Counted from the first letter of the stretch, positions 44,514 to 54,730 are shown. The stretch is DNA of 64,000 nucleotides from Pseudomonas sp. R76 (GCF_009834565.1 NZ_CP019428.1:1798001-1862000); one strand, 5' to 3'. A program made the numbers and translations. Notes: generated by a model from the sequence alone, not told the origin.

Positions 44514-47450
44514 CTAAAACTGCAATGTGTACTGCGCCGTGAGGCTTTGGTCGCGCGTGCGCTCACCGCGCTGTTGGCTGAAGCCGAAGTCCAAACTGCT
44601 GTCGCGGCTCAGGCGCGCGGTGGCGCCCAATTCCAAGCGGGTGCTGAGGCGATCCAACGGCGCACCGCTGACACTCATCACGCGGCCGCCGTCCCAGGCT
44701 GCCTGAGTGGTCGGTTGCAGGTCGCCGCTGGCATGGGTGTAGGCCAGGCCGCCACGCAGGCTCAGCCATGACGGGCCGATTTGTGCCTTGCCCAGGTCGA
44801 GGTTGACCCGCACGCCACCGGTGGTCAGGTTGAAGTTTTCCTTCGAGCCTTTGCCCTTCAGCGCAGCCATGCCGCCGCGCTCTTTGAAGCCTTCGCTGCG
44901 CTGTTGCACATTGGCCAGTTGCAGGTACGGCTGCCAGTCCCAGGCGTCATGGCTGAACGTATAGTTGGCCTCGGCAAACGTCTGCACGGTGCGGCTGGCG
45001 TATTTGGCGCTCAGGCGGTTCTCGACGCCGGGGAAGCTGACGCGGCGTTTTGTCTCGATCTCATGTTACGCATAGGCGATGCCGCCATACAGGCCGAACG
45101 CGTCCCACGTGTGGCCGGCGTGCAGGGCCAATTGGAAGGTGTCGACGCTGGCCTTGCCACGCGAACCGGCCCGCACATCCGTAAGGCCACTGCCCGCCAC
45201 TACGCCCACGCGAGTGCCTTGTTCAAGTGTGTGGTCAAACCCAAGCAGCAGGCCTGTGGTGTTGTGGGCCGTGCGCGTGGTGTTGCTGTCGCCTGCAAGT
45301 TGGCCGGATTGACGCGGCAGTTGCACCCAGACGCCTTGGTTCCTGGCGTCGAGTGCGGCGACGCGGCGGTCTTGCGCCAGGCGCTGACGGTCCAGTGCGG
45401 CCTGGCGCACGACACGGCTGTTTTCAATCAGCACCGCTTGGGTGCTGGCATGCAGTTCGCCGCTCAACTGGTCCAGTGCCGAAGGCGCCTGCTCTGGAAA
45501 CAGCGCGGTCAGGCGTTGCAGCAGCGGCGAAGGCTGGGATTGCGCGTCCGCAGCATTGGCGACGGCGCGTTGGTTGGGCGTCTGCGCCGCAGAAGCCAGT
45601 GACTGGCCGCGGCCAAACTCCACCAGTAAGTTATTGCCTTGCTTGACCTGGGAAACGCTGAGGAAAGGCGAGAACTCGCGGCGGTCAATCGAGGTAAATT
45701 CGCCATTCAACGCACCTTGGGCCTGCAGGATGCTGTAGCGCTGGCCCAGGTAATAGTGATTGGGTTGCGCGCTCAGGTACAGCGAGCCACCGTTGATGGA
45801 GGCCTGGTTTTGGACTTGCAGTTTGGCTGGAGCTGCCGGGCTGGTCAGCCCGGTCATCAGGGTTGAGCCGGCGGCTTGTGTGTAATCGCCCGCCACGTCC
45901 AGGGAACCGTTCAGGCGCAGCACGCCGCCGTCGACGTTGACGTCGCCCTTGAGCGCGTTGGTGCCGTCCAGCTCCAGGATGCCTTGCTTGAGCGTGGCCC
46001 CGGCGAAGCTGTTATTGCCGCTGAGGCGCAGCCAGCCGATGCCGGTTTTTTCCAGGCGACCGGGGCCGCCGATATCGTTGCGCCAATCATCCCAGGCACC
46101 GCCTTGCCAGACGATTGCGCCCCCGGCAGGGCGGTCCATGTTCACCGAGGTGTCGACGCGCAACTGGCCGGGGCCGTCGATGGCTTTTTTCAGGTTCATC
46201 AGGCCCCAGCCGTAGACGTCGTCCACACCCGGCGCGCCGAGGTCGGTGGCGGTGGTGAGCAATACGTCGCGGATTTGCGGGTTGTCGAGGTAGGGGAAGC
46301 GTTCCATCAGCAGGGCCAGGCCGCCGGTAACGTGGGGGGCGGCGAAGGAGGTGCCGGTGTCGGTCCTGTAGCCAAACTCAGGTGTATCCCCAGCGACCGT
46401 ATAGCCGTTGACCCTGCCGTCGGCACCATAGGAGTACTTGACATCAATTTCACCGCTGATCGTCGACGAGGTGATGTCGGTGCCGGGGGCCGCGATGCAC
46501 CAGTTTTGGCTGAACCCGCAACGGTGGGAGGCGTCATTCAACGTCAGGTCTTGTTGCAGGTTAATCACACTCAGCCAATAAGGTTCCAACTCAGGTCTTG
46601 CTCTAGGCAGGCTGGCCAGGGGTTCAGCGACCGGTGCTGTTTGCGGTGACGCGTTAGGCGCTTGTGTATTGCCGGCAGCCCAGACCTGTAGAAAACCATA
46701 GTCCAGTGACCCTCGGCCTAACGGCTGAGCTAATGTGGCAAGCCCCTTGAGGTCGGCATCCAATTCAGTTTCGTTGTCAGTCGCGGTGAAGGGTGGGCCC
46801 CAACTGTTATTGATGACCCTTACATTTTGCCCATGCAGTTGTGCGTAGGCCGCCAGTATCTCAGTTGGGCCTGCTGTTCTTTCGTACAGATACTCAGACT
46901 CGTTGGTGGCAAACCTCAGCGCACTGAAGGTACTGGCGTAGGCAACGCCGTGCATACCCGTACCTTCCCGGTTGGCCGCCACCGTCCCGGCCACATGGGT
47001 GCCGCGAAAGATGTAAGAAAAAGTATCATCCTCAACTATAATTTGAGAACGATCACCCTCGGTGAAAAAACAGCCTTCACTGGGCGACAACAGCGCTTCG
47101 CTGCTACACCCTGGGGCGTTCATCTGAACGCCGATGTGGGCCTTTCCCATGAATTCGTTGTGGCGAAGGTCGGTGCCGCTATCGTAAATGGCCACTTGCA
47201 CCCCCTTGCCACTCAGGCCGCGAGCGTAGGCGAAGTCAGCGCCGATTGCCGCCAGCCCCCAGTTACTCTTGAACTCTTCACTGCGCCAGCTGGCCGCATC
47301 GTTCAGTCGGCCTTGTTCAACATAGCTCGCGGCTTCAAGCGGCATGTCCGACAAGCAGCCGAGTACACAGAGGATCAGAGCATTTCGCTTGAGTGATGAT
47401 TGAACGGGCGCTTTTGCGGATGCCGTTCGGGCGTTTTCCGTGGGTGACAT
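44514..47450 (-). pseudogene. Subtilisin-type autotransporter serine protease, interrupted by in-frame TAA
   Basis: One continuous frame encodes about 794 residues before TAA at 45066-45068 and 183 after it. The passenger has the subtilase triad D90 (VAIYDSGTD), H152 (RGTHVAGT) and S368 (TDTGTSFAAPHVTGG), then an autotransporter-associated repeat (LSGNNSFAGATLKQGILELD) and the start of the beta-barrel (LPRQSGQLAGDS onward). The barrel continues past the stop, GGIAYA then HEIETKRRVSFPG, where most relatives have Trp. The final residue is Phe, as barrels need. The truncated protein would lack its last strands and should not reach the surface. Either a nonsense mutation, readthrough or a sequencing error explains it. 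Confidence 0.85.
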
Positions 47451-47563
47451 GGTCCACACACCTGCAAAAAAATGAGGCTGACAGGGTGTGCGAGGGGGGC
47501 GGGAGCGTGATGTAGGACTTGGCTTGTAACGAGGAGTGAAAGTTAACTTTTTGCGGAGTTTGC

Positions 47564-47588
47564 GCCCCCTCTTCTAAAAAGAGGGGGC
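47564..47588 (-). terminator. Hairpin downstream of bglX
   Basis: GCCCCCTCTT and AAGAGGGGGC form a perfect 10-bp stem with a 5-base loop, 8 bp past the bglX stop. A T-run is lacking, but the stem is strong. Confidence 0.65.
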
Positions 47589-47596
47589 TGCAACCC

Positions 47597-49888
47597 TTAC
47601 AGCAACTCGAACGTCTGCTGCTGCACATCCTGGGAGTCGAGCCCGATCTGCACATTGAATTCGCCCGGTTCTGCGGCGAACTTGAGCTGGGTGTTGTAGA
47701 ACTTCAAGTCTTCCTCGGTGATGGTGAAGTGCAACGTGCGCTCTTCACCGGCCTTGAGCATGACCTTCTGGAAGTTTTTCAGCTCCTTGATCGGGCGGAT
47801 CATCGAGCCGGCCACGTCCTGGATATACAGCTGCACCACGGTTTCGCCATCGACCTTGCCGGTGTTTTTCAGCGTGACGCTGGCGTCGAGCTTGCCGGTC
47901 TTGTTCAGGGTGGTGGACGACAGTGCCATGTCCGACAGGCTGAACGTGGTGTAGCTCAGGCCATAACCGAACGGAAACAACGGCCCGGTGGTGTCATCGA
48001 AGTATTGGGAAGTGTAGTTGCCTGGCTTGCCTGGGGTGAATGGCCGGCCGATGGTCAGGTGGTTGTAGTAGGTGGGAATCTGCCCGACCGAACGCGGGAA
48101 GGTGATCGGCAGCTTGCCCGATGGGTTGTAGTCACCGAACAGCACGTCGGCGATGGCGTTGCCGCCCTCGGTGCCGGCGAACCAGGTTTCGAGGATCGCG
48201 TCGGCTTCTTTGTTCTCATCCACAATCGACAACGGGCGGCCGTTCATCAACACCAGCACCAGCGGTTTGCCGGTGGCCTTCAACGCCTTGATCAGGTCGC
48301 GCTGGCTTTGCGGGATGTTCAGGTCGGTGCGGCTCGAGGATTCATGGGACATGCCACGGGACTCACCCACGGCAGCCACCACCACATCGGCATTCTTCGC
48401 GGCTTTCACCGCTTCATCAATCAGCACCTGCGGCGCGCGGGTGTCATCCACCACTTCCGGGGCATCGAAGTTGAGGAAGTTGAGGTAGTCGACCACGGCC
48501 TTGTCGTTGGTGATGTTGGCGCCACGCGCGTAGATCACTTTGCCTTTTTCGCCGATCACCGCGTTGAGGCCGTCGAGCAGGGTGACCGATTGCGCCGGTT
48601 TGCCGGCGGCGGCCCAGCTGCCCATCATGTCGATCGGCGCCTTGGCCAGCGGGCCGACCAGGGCGATGGTCGCGGATTTTTTCAGCGGCAGGGTGTTGTT
48701 CTGGTTTTTCAGCAACACCAGGCTGCGGCGCGCGATATCGCGGGCGTCGCTACGGTGCAGGCGGCTTTCGGCGTCGGTGTCGGCCGGGTCATCCTCGGCT
48801 TTGCCGATGCGCAGGTACGGGTCCTTGAACAGGCCCATGTCGTACTTGGCGCCGAGCACTTCGCGCACGGCGTTGTCGATGTCGCTTTGTTCGATTTCGC
48901 CGGACTTGAGCAGGCCGGGCAGTTCCTTGCCGTACAGCGAGTCGTTCATGCTCATGTCGATGCCGGCCTTGATCGCCAGCTTGGCGGCTTCACGCCCGTC
49001 CTTGGCCACGCCGTGTTTGATCAGCTCGACAATTGCGCCATGGTCGCTGACGGCCAGGCCTTTGAAGCCCCAGTCTCTGCGCAGCAGGTCGTTCATCAGC
49101 CAGGTGTTGGCGGTGGCGGGTACGCCGTTGATCGAGTTCAACGCCACCATCACGCCACCGGAACCGGCCTTGATCGCCGCGTGGTAGGGCGGCAGGTAGT
49201 CCTGGTACATCTTGACCGGGCTCATGTCGACCACGTTGTAGTCGCGACCGCCTTCCACCGCGCCGTACAGGGCGAAGTGCTTGACGCTGGCCATGAGGCT
49301 GTCGGCATTGGCCGGGCTGGTGCCCTGGAAGGCCTTGACCATCACTTCGGCGATGCGCGAGACCAAATAGGTGTCTTCGCCGAAGCCTTCGGAGGTACGG
49401 CCCCAACGCGGGTCGCGGGAGATATCGACCATCGGCGCAAAGGTGATGTCGAGGCTGTCGGCGGCGGCTTCCTGGGCGGCGATGCGCCCGGAGCGGCCGA
49501 TGGCGTCCATGTCCCAGCTGGAGGCCAGGGCCAGGCTGATCGGGAAAATTGTGCGGTGGCCGTGGATCACGTCATAGGCGAAGAACATCGGGATCTTCAA
49601 CCGGCTGCGCATGGCCGCGTCCTGCATCGGACGGTTTTCCGGGCGGGTGATCGAGTTGAACGTGCCGCCGATGCGGCCGGCGGCGATTTCCTTGCGGATC
49701 AGCTCGCGGGGCATTTCGGGGCCGATGCTGATCAGGCGCAACTGGCCGATCTTCTCATCCAGGGTCATCTGCTTGAGCAGGTCGCTGACAAAGGCGTCCT
49801 TGTCTTTAAGCGCAGCAGGCTTTGTTTCTGCCCACACGGGGTGACTGGCCAGAGTGGCAACAAGGCCGAGCAAACACAGCTTCTTCAT
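47597..49888 (-). CDS. bglX: Periplasmic beta-glucosidase, GH3
   Basis: A 763-residue glycoside hydrolase family 3 enzyme with signal peptide LCLLGLVATLASHPVWA. The N-terminal barrel has the nucleophile aspartate in GLAVSDHGAIVEL near residue 285, the (beta/alpha)-sandwich follows, and the fibronectin III-like end domain (YIQDVAGSMIRPIKELKNFQ) closes it. Length equals E. coli BglX (765). ATG 49886-49888 fits the signal peptide and has AAAGGA upstream. It cleaves beta-linked glucose from oligosaccharides in the periplasm. Confidence 0.93.
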   Translation of the reverse strand: MKKLCLLGLVATLASHPVWAETKPAALKDKDAFVSDLLKQMTLDEKIGQLRLISIGPEMPRELIRKEIAAGRIGGTFNSITRPENRPMQDAAMRSRLKIPMFFAYDVIHGHRTIFPISLALASSWDMDAIGRSGRIAAQEAAADSLDITFAPMVDISRDPRWGRTSEGFGEDTYLVSRIAEVMVKAFQGTSPANADSLMASVKHFALYGAVEGGRDYNVVDMSPVKMYQDYLPPYHAAIKAGSGGVMVALNSINGVPATANTWLMNDLLRRDWGFKGLAVSDHGAIVELIKHGVAKDGREAAKLAIKAGIDMSMNDSLYGKELPGLLKSGEIEQSDIDNAVREVLGAKYDMGLFKDPYLRIGKAEDDPADTDAESRLHRSDARDIARRSLVLLKNQNNTLPLKKSATIALVGPLAKAPIDMMGSWAAAGKPAQSVTLLDGLNAVIGEKGKVIYARGANITNDKAVVDYLNFLNFDAPEVVDDTRAPQVLIDEAVKAAKNADVVVAAVGESRGMSHESSSRTDLNIPQSQRDLIKALKATGKPLVLVLMNGRPLSIVDENKEADAILETWFAGTEGGNAIADVLFGDYNPSGKLPITFPRSVGQIPTYYNHLTIGRPFTPGKPGNYTSQYFDDTTGPLFPFGYGLSYTTFSLSDMALSSTTLNKTGKLDASVTLKNTGKVDGETVVQLYIQDVAGSMIRPIKELKNFQKVMLKAGEERTLHFTITEEDLKFYNTQLKFAAEPGEFNVQIGLDSQDVQQQTFELL

Positions 49889-50129
49889 GAATATCCTTTT
49901 TCGGCTCACTGCACAGCGAAAATGCGCTGTTCTGCCAAAATGTGGGGAACATATGTTGTTGTTCGAGTGTTATTGCAGTAAATGCACGACACTTGTGAAC
50001 TCTTATTCGCGCTGGGCATCTTTTTAGCTGATTGGCTCGACGCAATCCAGTGGTGGCGGATTATGCCCCAAGCGCGCGGTTTATAGGGTTAGTCGTCACA
50101 TTCCATCCAGTTTGGGCAGGAGAAACACC

Positions 50130-50741
50130 ATGCAAGCAGCACAAGGTTACCGCTGGGGCTTGAAAGCCGCGGCTTTGCTACTGATCAGCAGCGTGCTGAG
50201 CGGTTGCGGCATCAACACGATTCCGACCCTGGACGAACAGGCCAAGGCGGCCTGGGGCCAGGTGCAGAACCAGTACCAACGGCGCGCCGACCTGATCCCC
50301 AACCTGGTAGAAGTGGTCAAGGGCTACGCCGCCCATGAGCAAGACACCCTCACCGCCGTGATTGAAGCGCGGGCCAAGGCCACTTCGATCCAGGTCGACG
50401 CCAGTACCCTCGACAACCCGGAAAAACTCAAGCAGTTCCAGCAAGCCCAGGATGGCTTGAGCGGTGCCCTCAGCCGCTTGATGGTGGTGTCCGAGCGCTA
50501 CCCGGACCTCAAAGCCAACCAGAACTTCCTGGCCCTGCAGTCCCAACTTGAAGGCACGGAAAACCGCATTGCCGTGGCCCGTCGTGACTTTATCCAGGCC
50601 GTGCAGGCGTACAACACTGAAATCCGTACCTTTCCAGGCCGCCTGTGGCACAGCGTGATGTACAGCGACTTGCCGATCCGCGCCACGTTCGAGGCCACCA
50701 GTGCCGACGCCGATAAAGCGCCGCAAGTGAAGTTCAAATAA
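50130..50741 (+). CDS. lemA: LemA-family lipoprotein
   Basis: A 203-residue protein with lipobox VLSGCGINTIP and the LemA core: QVQNQYQRRADLIPNLVEVV and then RRDFIQAVQAYNTEIRTFPG. LemA proteins are envelope helical bundles of unclear role, often beside TPM-domain genes, as here. ATG 50130 has GCAGGAGA upstream. The two TPM-domain genes follow on the same strand after short gaps. Confidence 0.9.
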   Translation: MQAAQGYRWGLKAAALLLISSVLSGCGINTIPTLDEQAKAAWGQVQNQYQRRADLIPNLVEVVKGYAAHEQDTLTAVIEARAKATSIQVDASTLDNPEKLKQFQQAQDGLSGALSRLMVVSERYPDLKANQNFLALQSQLEGTENRIAVARRDFIQAVQAYNTEIRTFPGRLWHSVMYSDLPIRATFEATSADADKAPQVKFK

Positions 50742-50759
50742 GGCTTCTCTGAGGTGTCG

Positions 50760-51491
50760 ATGCGTTTATTACGGATAGGCTTGGCGCTGTGGTTGCTGGC
50801 CTGCGTCGGTGCGGCCCAGGCGGCGCTGACGTTTCCGCCATTGACCGGACGGGTGGTGGACACCGCCCAGATGATCGACCCGGCGGTACGTGCGCAGATT
50901 ACCCAGCAATTGCAGGCGCTGGAGCAAACCTCCGGCGACCAGATCGTGGTGGTCACCGTGCCCGACCTGCAAGGTGTGCCCATTGAGGACTACGGTTATC
51001 AATTGGGCCGCCAGTGGGGCATCGGCCAGAAGGGCAAGGACAACGGCGCGCTGTTGATCGTCGCGCGCGATGAGCACAAATTGCGCATCGAAGTCGGCTA
51101 TGGCCTCGAAGGCGTGCTGACCGATGCGCAGTCGTGGGTGATCATCAACCAGGTGATCGCGCCCAAGTTCAAGGCCGGCAATTACAGCCAGGGCATCAGC
51201 GACGGCGTCTCGGCAATGGTGCAGGTGGTGGGCGGCGAGCCGCTGGCGGTGCCTGCCCATGTGGCGGATGCGAATTTTGCCAAGGATAATCCCGGGCTCT
51301 CCATCGGCTTGTTCATTCTGCTGATCGGCGTGTTGTGGCTGTGCAATCGCCTGGGCCTGCCGGTTGGCGCTATTTTGTTGGCTATTCTCAGCAGCAGTGG
51401 GCGCGGTGGCGGCGGTGGGGGCGGCGGCGGTGGTGGCTTCAGAGGCGGCGGTGGTGGTTTCGGCGGCGGTGGTGCCTCAGGTGGCTGGTAA
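50760..51491 (+). CDS. TPM-domain protein with C-terminal Gly-rich tail
   Basis: A 243-residue protein: signal peptide (LALWLLACVGAAQA), TPM domain (LTGRVVDTAQMIDPAVRAQI, then VGYGLEGVLTDAQSW), a membrane helix (LFILLIGVLWLC), and a very glycine-rich tail ending FGGGGASGGW. The TPM fold was first seen in the photosystem II repair protein TLP18.3. ATG 50760 is chosen since GAGG lies six bases before it, and the start two codons upstream is worse placed. Middle gene of lemA-TPM-TPM. Confidence 0.87.
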   Translation: MRLLRIGLALWLLACVGAAQAALTFPPLTGRVVDTAQMIDPAVRAQITQQLQALEQTSGDQIVVVTVPDLQGVPIEDYGYQLGRQWGIGQKGKDNGALLIVARDEHKLRIEVGYGLEGVLTDAQSWVIINQVIAPKFKAGNYSQGISDGVSAMVQVVGGEPLAVPAHVADANFAKDNPGLSIGLFILLIGVLWLCNRLGLPVGAILLAILSSSGRGGGGGGGGGGGFRGGGGGFGGGGASGGW

Positions 51492-51522
51492 TGACAATAA
51501 CTAGAAAGGGGCATCTACAACC

Positions 51523-52140
51523 ATGGCATTACTGAGTGAGCACGAGCAACGGCAAGTCGCCGAGGCGATCGCCCGCGTCGAAAGAAACACCGATGCCGAA
51601 CTGGTGACGGTGCTGGCGGCCCGTGCCGACGATTACGCCTACATCCCGCTGTTGTGGGCCAGCCTGATCGCCCTGGTGGTGCCCGGCGTGGTGCATTACT
51701 TGTCGGGTTACCTGACCATGTACACCTTGTTGTTGGCGCAGTGGGCGACATTCATCGTGTTGTGCCTGGTGTTTCGCCTGCCCAAGGTCACCACCCGCTT
51801 GATCCCGCGTTCGGTACGGCACTGGCGCGCGTCCAACCTGGCGCGTCGGCAGTTTCTGGAACAGAACCTGCACCACACAGTGGGCGGCACCGGCGTGCTG
51901 ATTTTTGTCAGCGAGGCCGAGCGCTATGTGGAGATCCTGGTGGACGAGGGCATTTCCAAGCGGCTGGATGACAGCAGTTGGGATGGCATCGTCACGGCGT
52001 TTACCCAGCAGGTGAAACAGGGGCACACGTTGGCCGGGTTTGTTGCCTGTATTGAGGCGTGTGGGGAATTGCTCAAGGTGCATGTGCCGGTGACGCAGAC
52101 CCGTAATGAGCTGCCGAACCGGTTGATCGTGCTGGAATAA
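51523..52140 (+). CDS. Membrane TPM-domain protein
   Basis: A 205-residue protein with two transmembrane helices (YIPLLWASLIALVVPGVVHY and YTLLLAQWATFIVLCLVF), then a TPM domain carrying GGTGVLIFVSEAERYVEILV. It begins 31 bp after the previous gene, with AAAGGGG upstream. It is likely to act with LemA and the Gly-rich TPM protein at the membrane, but the role is not known. Confidence 0.85.
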   Translation: MALLSEHEQRQVAEAIARVERNTDAELVTVLAARADDYAYIPLLWASLIALVVPGVVHYLSGYLTMYTLLLAQWATFIVLCLVFRLPKVTTRLIPRSVRHWRASNLARRQFLEQNLHHTVGGTGVLIFVSEAERYVEILVDEGISKRLDDSSWDGIVTAFTQQVKQGHTLAGFVACIEACGELLKVHVPVTQTRNELPNRLIVLE

Positions 52141-52168
52141 CCCACACCACTCAGAACTCATAGGGGAG

Positions 52169-52274
52169 CTGCTTTTCTGTGGGAGCCGGGCTTGCCCGCG
52201 ATGGCATCACCTCGGTTTGCCTGATGGACCGAGTTGGCTGCATCGCAGGCAAGCCAGCTCCCACAGAAAAGCAG
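52169..52274. repeat. REPIN with extended stem
   Basis: Ends GCTGCTTTTCTGTGGGAGCC and GGCTTGCCCGCGATGG at the left, and the inverted copy (CATCGCAGGCAAGCCAGCTC then CCACAGAAAAGCAG) at the right, giving an outer stem longer than in the other copies. The left arm is a GCCGGGCTTGCCCGCG variant. Confidence 0.88.
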
Positions 52275-52385
52275 TTCCACATTTGATTGGCGGCGGCTGA
52301 GCGACCGTTGATCAAATAACCCCGTGCCCTAAACCCTTATCCCCCCTAAAATGCCCGGCATTCCCAGCCCGAGGCGTTTTTGTTC

Positions 52386-53603
52386 ATGTCCGTCACCGCT
52401 CAACCTGCCCGCCCTGCGCCGGATCATCACGCCCAGTTCATCGAGCTGCTGAGCGCAAGCCTGGCGCAGAACGCGTTTATCAAGCTGGTGCTGGCCAAGT
52501 ACGTCGGCGAAGAGGCCGAGCTGCAACGGCTGATCATCAAACCCGTGACGGTCAAGGAGCAGGCGTGCCTGTCCTTCGTCTACCGCTACAAGACCCGCGA
52601 CATCACCAAGAACTTGCCCCTGGCCGATGGCGTGGCGGCGATTGCCGCGCTGCTGCCGGCGTCGTTCAAGAATGCGCACTTGCTGTCGCTGACCGACGAA
52701 GCCCAGCTGGAATACAGCAAGAAGAACAAAAGCTCGCTGTTCAAAAGCAAGCCGCAGCAATTGCGTGAGGCGCCGTCCGCCGAGCACAACCGTGAGAAGA
52801 ATCGCTTCCTCGACCTGAGCCGGCCATTCCTCGCCGACCTTGGCGTGACCGATGCCAAGCAGGCGCTGATCCCGTCGATGTCGCGCAAGTGGAAGCAGAT
52901 CAACAAGTTCATCGAAGTGTTCAGCCATGCGCTGACCTCGTCGCCGCTGAAGCTCGACCAGCCGGTGCGCGTCGCCGACTTTGGTTCGGGCAAGGGCTAC
53001 CTGACGTTCGCCATTCACGATTACCTGCGCAACACCCTCAAGGCCGAGGGCGAAGTGACCGGCGTGGAATTGCGCGAAGACATGGTGACCCTGTGCAACA
53101 CCGCCGCCGCGCGCCTGGAACATCCGGGGCTGGTGTTCAAGTGCGGTGACGTGCGCAGCGTGGCGCCGAGCGAGCTGGACGTGATGATCGCGCTGCATGC
53201 CTGTGACATTGCCACCGACTACGCGATCCACACCGGCATCCGTTCCGGCGCGTCGATCATCATGTGCTCGCCGTGCTGCCACAAACAGATTCGCCTGCAG
53301 ATCCAGAGCCCGGTGCTGCTCAAGCCGATGCTGCAATACGGCCTGCACCTGGGCCAGCAGGCGGAAATGGTCACCGACAGCCTGCGCGCGTTGTACCTCG
53401 AAGCCTGCGGTTACGAGACCAAGGTGTTCGAGTTCATCTCGTTGGAGCACACCAACAAGAACAAGATGATCCTGGCGGTGAAGCGCAACGAGCCGGTGGA
53501 CAATGCGCAGTTGCTGGAGAAAATCCAGGAATTGAAGGCGTTCTACCACATCAGCGAGCACTGCCTGGAAACGCTGTTGCGCGCGGATGGCTATTTAGGC
53601 TGA
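52386..53603 (+). CDS. SAM-dependent methyltransferase, Methyltransf_32-like
   Basis: A 405-residue class I methyltransferase. The SAM-binding glycine loop is VADFGSGKGYLTFAI near residue 200; the acidic residue is in TGVELREDM, and SPCCHKQIRLQI lies after it. The 185-residue N-terminal region is not recognised and may bind the substrate. The layout resembles METTL25/Methyltransf_32 proteins, whose targets are RNA or ribosome linked in eukaryotes; the bacterial substrate is unknown. ATG 52386 is used because the TTG two codons earlier has no ribosome site. Confidence 0.82.
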   Translation: MSVTAQPARPAPDHHAQFIELLSASLAQNAFIKLVLAKYVGEEAELQRLIIKPVTVKEQACLSFVYRYKTRDITKNLPLADGVAAIAALLPASFKNAHLLSLTDEAQLEYSKKNKSSLFKSKPQQLREAPSAEHNREKNRFLDLSRPFLADLGVTDAKQALIPSMSRKWKQINKFIEVFSHALTSSPLKLDQPVRVADFGSGKGYLTFAIHDYLRNTLKAEGEVTGVELREDMVTLCNTAAARLEHPGLVFKCGDVRSVAPSELDVMIALHACDIATDYAIHTGIRSGASIIMCSPCCHKQIRLQIQSPVLLKPMLQYGLHLGQQAEMVTDSLRALYLEACGYETKVFEFISLEHTNKNKMILAVKRNEPVDNAQLLEKIQELKAFYHISEHCLETLLRADGYLG

Positions 53604-53615
53604 ACACAGAACCAA

Positions 53616-53710
53616 AATGTGGGAGCTGGGCTTGCTCGCGAATGCGGTGCATCAGTCGCCTAATAGGTTGGATGACACTCCGCTTTCGCGAGCAAGCCCG
53701 CTCCCACATT
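53616..53710. repeat. REPIN, GCGGGCTTGCTCGCGAA class
   Basis: ATGTGGGAGCTGGGCTTGCT and AGCAAGCCCGCTCCCACAT form the ends. Its right end touches the stop codon of the EamA gene (TTA at 53710-53712 on the plus strand). Confidence 0.9.
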
Positions 53711-54609
53711 TAGACCGCATTTATCTTTGAGGTCGGCGCAGGCTGCACCGCCGTCTTGCGCCCCAGCATTACCGTCACGATGACCCCACAGGCAAACAGC
53801 CACGTAATCGGCTCGATATGCTCACCAAAGAACAACGCCGAAAAGGCGATGGTGAAGAAGATCTGCAACAGCTGAATCTGGCTGACCCGCGCAATCCCGC
53901 CCATCGCCAGCCCGGCGTACCAGGCGAAGAAGCCCAGGAATTGCGAGAACAGCGACACATACCCGAACGCCCACCAGGTGCGCATGGAAATTGCGCCTTG
54001 ATGCTGCGCCGCCAAGTACCACACCGGGCCGATCAACACGGGTGTGGACAGCACCAGCGCCCAGCAGATCACCTGCCAGCCGCCCATCTCCTTGGCCAAC
54101 CCGCCTCCTTCGGCATAGCCCAGGCCACCCACGGCAATCGCGCCGAGCATCAACAAATCCCCCGCCTGGATACTGCCCGCACCGGTGATCAGCGCATAAC
54201 TCAGCACCAATGCACTGCCCAGCGCCGCGCAGGCCCAGAAGGCTTTCGACGGCCGCTCGTGGGACAGCCACGCCGCGTACAGCGCCACGCACAATGGCTG
54301 CAGGCCGTTGACCAGCGCGCCATGGGAGGCCGGCAAGGTTTGCATGGCCCAGGCCGACAGCACCGGGAAGCCGAGGATCACGCCAGCGATCACCAGGCAC
54401 AGGCCGCGCACCTGGCGCCAGGTCGGCCAGCGCTCGCGGCGCCACAGCAACAGCGCCGCCGCCGGGACCGCCGCGAACAAGGCGCGGCCCAGGCCGTTGA
54501 GCAACGGGTGGATTTCCTGCACGACGATGCGGGTGAAGGGCAGCGTGAGGCTGAAGATGATGACGCCCAGCAGGCCGAGGGCCATGCCGGTGTTTTCGCG
54601 CGAGCTCAT
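53710..54609 (-). CDS. EamA-family (DMT) metabolite exporter
   Basis: A 299-residue ten-helix transporter with two EamA repeats: LGLLGVIIFSLTLPFTRIVV at the start and LFSQFLGFFAWYAGLAMGG in the second half. The family exports amino acids, amides and other small metabolites; the substrate is unknown. ATG 54607-54609 starts at MSSRENTGM; a longer frame upstream has no membrane features. It lies between two REPINs and stands alone. Confidence 0.85.
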   Translation of the reverse strand: MSSRENTGMALGLLGVIIFSLTLPFTRIVVQEIHPLLNGLGRALFAAVPAAALLLWRRERWPTWRQVRGLCLVIAGVILGFPVLSAWAMQTLPASHGALVNGLQPLCVALYAAWLSHERPSKAFWACAALGSALVLSYALITGAGSIQAGDLLMLGAIAVGGLGYAEGGGLAKEMGGWQVICWALVLSTPVLIGPVWYLAAQHQGAISMRTWWAFGYVSLFSQFLGFFAWYAGLAMGGIARVSQIQLLQIFFTIAFSALFFGEHIEPITWLFACGVIVTVMLGRKTAVQPAPTSKINAV

Positions 54610-54730
54610 GATGGGGACCGAAATCTGGAGGGCTTCAAGGAAAGCCCATCTAGCCACAACCCCCTGTGATCGGGGGCCTACAGATGGGTGCGGATTTATC
54701 CGTACAGTTTCGGCAGGCTCTGGGGATAAC

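Noticed and set aside
47729..49981. Plus-strand open frame of 750 codons
   Set aside because: It is antisense to bglX. The bglX frame has signal peptide, GH3 motifs and full length; this one has none.
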